Positions 63,914 through 64,000 of a stretch of 64,000 nt of DNA are shown here, piece by piece. Within the stretch, counting starts at the first letter, position 1. The number at the start of each line of letters is the position of its first letter. Location of the stretch: assembly GCF_024649945.1 (NCBI RefSeq), contig NZ_JANKMS010000007.1, forward strand, positions 248,001-312,000, read 5' to 3'. The notes beneath the pieces were generated by a model that ran no database searches, was not told the origin of the DNA, and was given only the letters and a program-made list of their open reading frames with translations. Source of the stretch: Flavobacterium panacis (lineage in GTDB: Bacteria; Bacteroidota; Bacteroidia; Flavobacteriales; Flavobacteriaceae). A program made the position numbers and the translations under genes.

Positions 63914-63936
63914 AAGAAGTGTAAAAATTACTTCTT
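63914..63936. other. Short inverted repeat upstream of serine hydrolase gene
   Basis: AAGAAGT / ACTTCTT with 9 nt between and a T-rich stretch after it may be a terminator for a gene that lies outside the window, or a regulatory palindrome. Nothing else is seen from 63829 to the window end. Confidence 0.35.
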
Positions 63937-64000
63937 TGTTTTTCAGCTTTTAACAGATTTGAAACATTTTAAAGTGAATTTTAAAAACAAAAATTTAACT

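Overview
The window looks like chromosomal DNA of a Flavobacterium species (Bacteroidota). The evidence is AT-rich DNA, SusC/SusD and Oar-type TonB receptors, many lipoproteins with short MKK...C signals, promoters of the TAnnTTTG type, weak Shine-Dalgarno sites, and a tmRNA whose tag reads GENNYALAA. No phage, plasmid, transposase or CRISPR array is visible. It reads as ordinary genome backbone with several sensory and nutrient-uptake loci, and the novelty lies mostly in regulatory sequence and small ORFs.

Layout. 1-9.0 kb: a TPR histidine kinase with its LuxR-like response regulator (cut by the window edge), small lipoproteins, a one-TM protein of unknown role, then a soluble 8-PAS histidine kinase with a single-domain response regulator. 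9.5-16.7 kb: a family 2 glycosyltransferase, an AAA ATPase, the PLP-homeostasis protein YggS, DUF2024, a MocR regulator, a Crp-like regulator, DUF4345 and DUF1810. 17.1-22.0 kb: a small secreted or anchored protein followed by a tight ABC/HlyD/TolC operon whose ATPase motifs are degenerate. 22.2-29.3 kb: NagA, a metzincin-like lipoprotein with a partner lipoprotein, the metNIQ methionine importer behind an apparent Met/Cys leader-peptide attenuator, and an L,D-transpeptidase-like protein. 29.4-36.7 kb: Ku and LigD (NHEJ) tail to tail, a membrane protein, and a second MocR divergent from a TonB receptor. 36.9-41.1 kb: a small lipoprotein, a SAM-I riboswitch, a 28-codon ORF, a TlpA-like thioredoxin, a cysteine-desulfurase-like enzyme and a cupin.

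41.1-50.1 kb is a complete uptake locus: ECF sigma factor, FecR anti-sigma, STN-SusC receptor, SusD, and a secreted protein that fuses a GDPD-like phosphodiesterase to an alkaline phosphatase. The natural reading is outer-membrane-sensed scavenging of a phosphodiester. A 45-bp promoter-like block is duplicated in front of the sigma and anti-sigma genes, and the first copy precedes a 35-codon ORF at the same distance. 50.3-56.9 kb holds an Oar-type TonB receptor, an OmpR-type two-component system and a bestrophin-like channel. 57-61.2 kb holds a polysaccharide deacetylase lipoprotein and a second multi-PAS kinase with its receiver. The end holds two small proteins, tmRNA (ssrA, minus strand) and a serine-hydrolase lipoprotein.

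The most interesting observations are the Met/Cys leader attenuator of metNIQ, the duplicated ECF promoter block with its overlapping small ORF, CTGGAC-type sites that may link a MocR regulator to yggS and DUF2024, the degenerate ABC exporter, the SAM riboswitch in front of a thioredoxin/desulfurase cluster, and a 130-bp palindromic repeat present twice.
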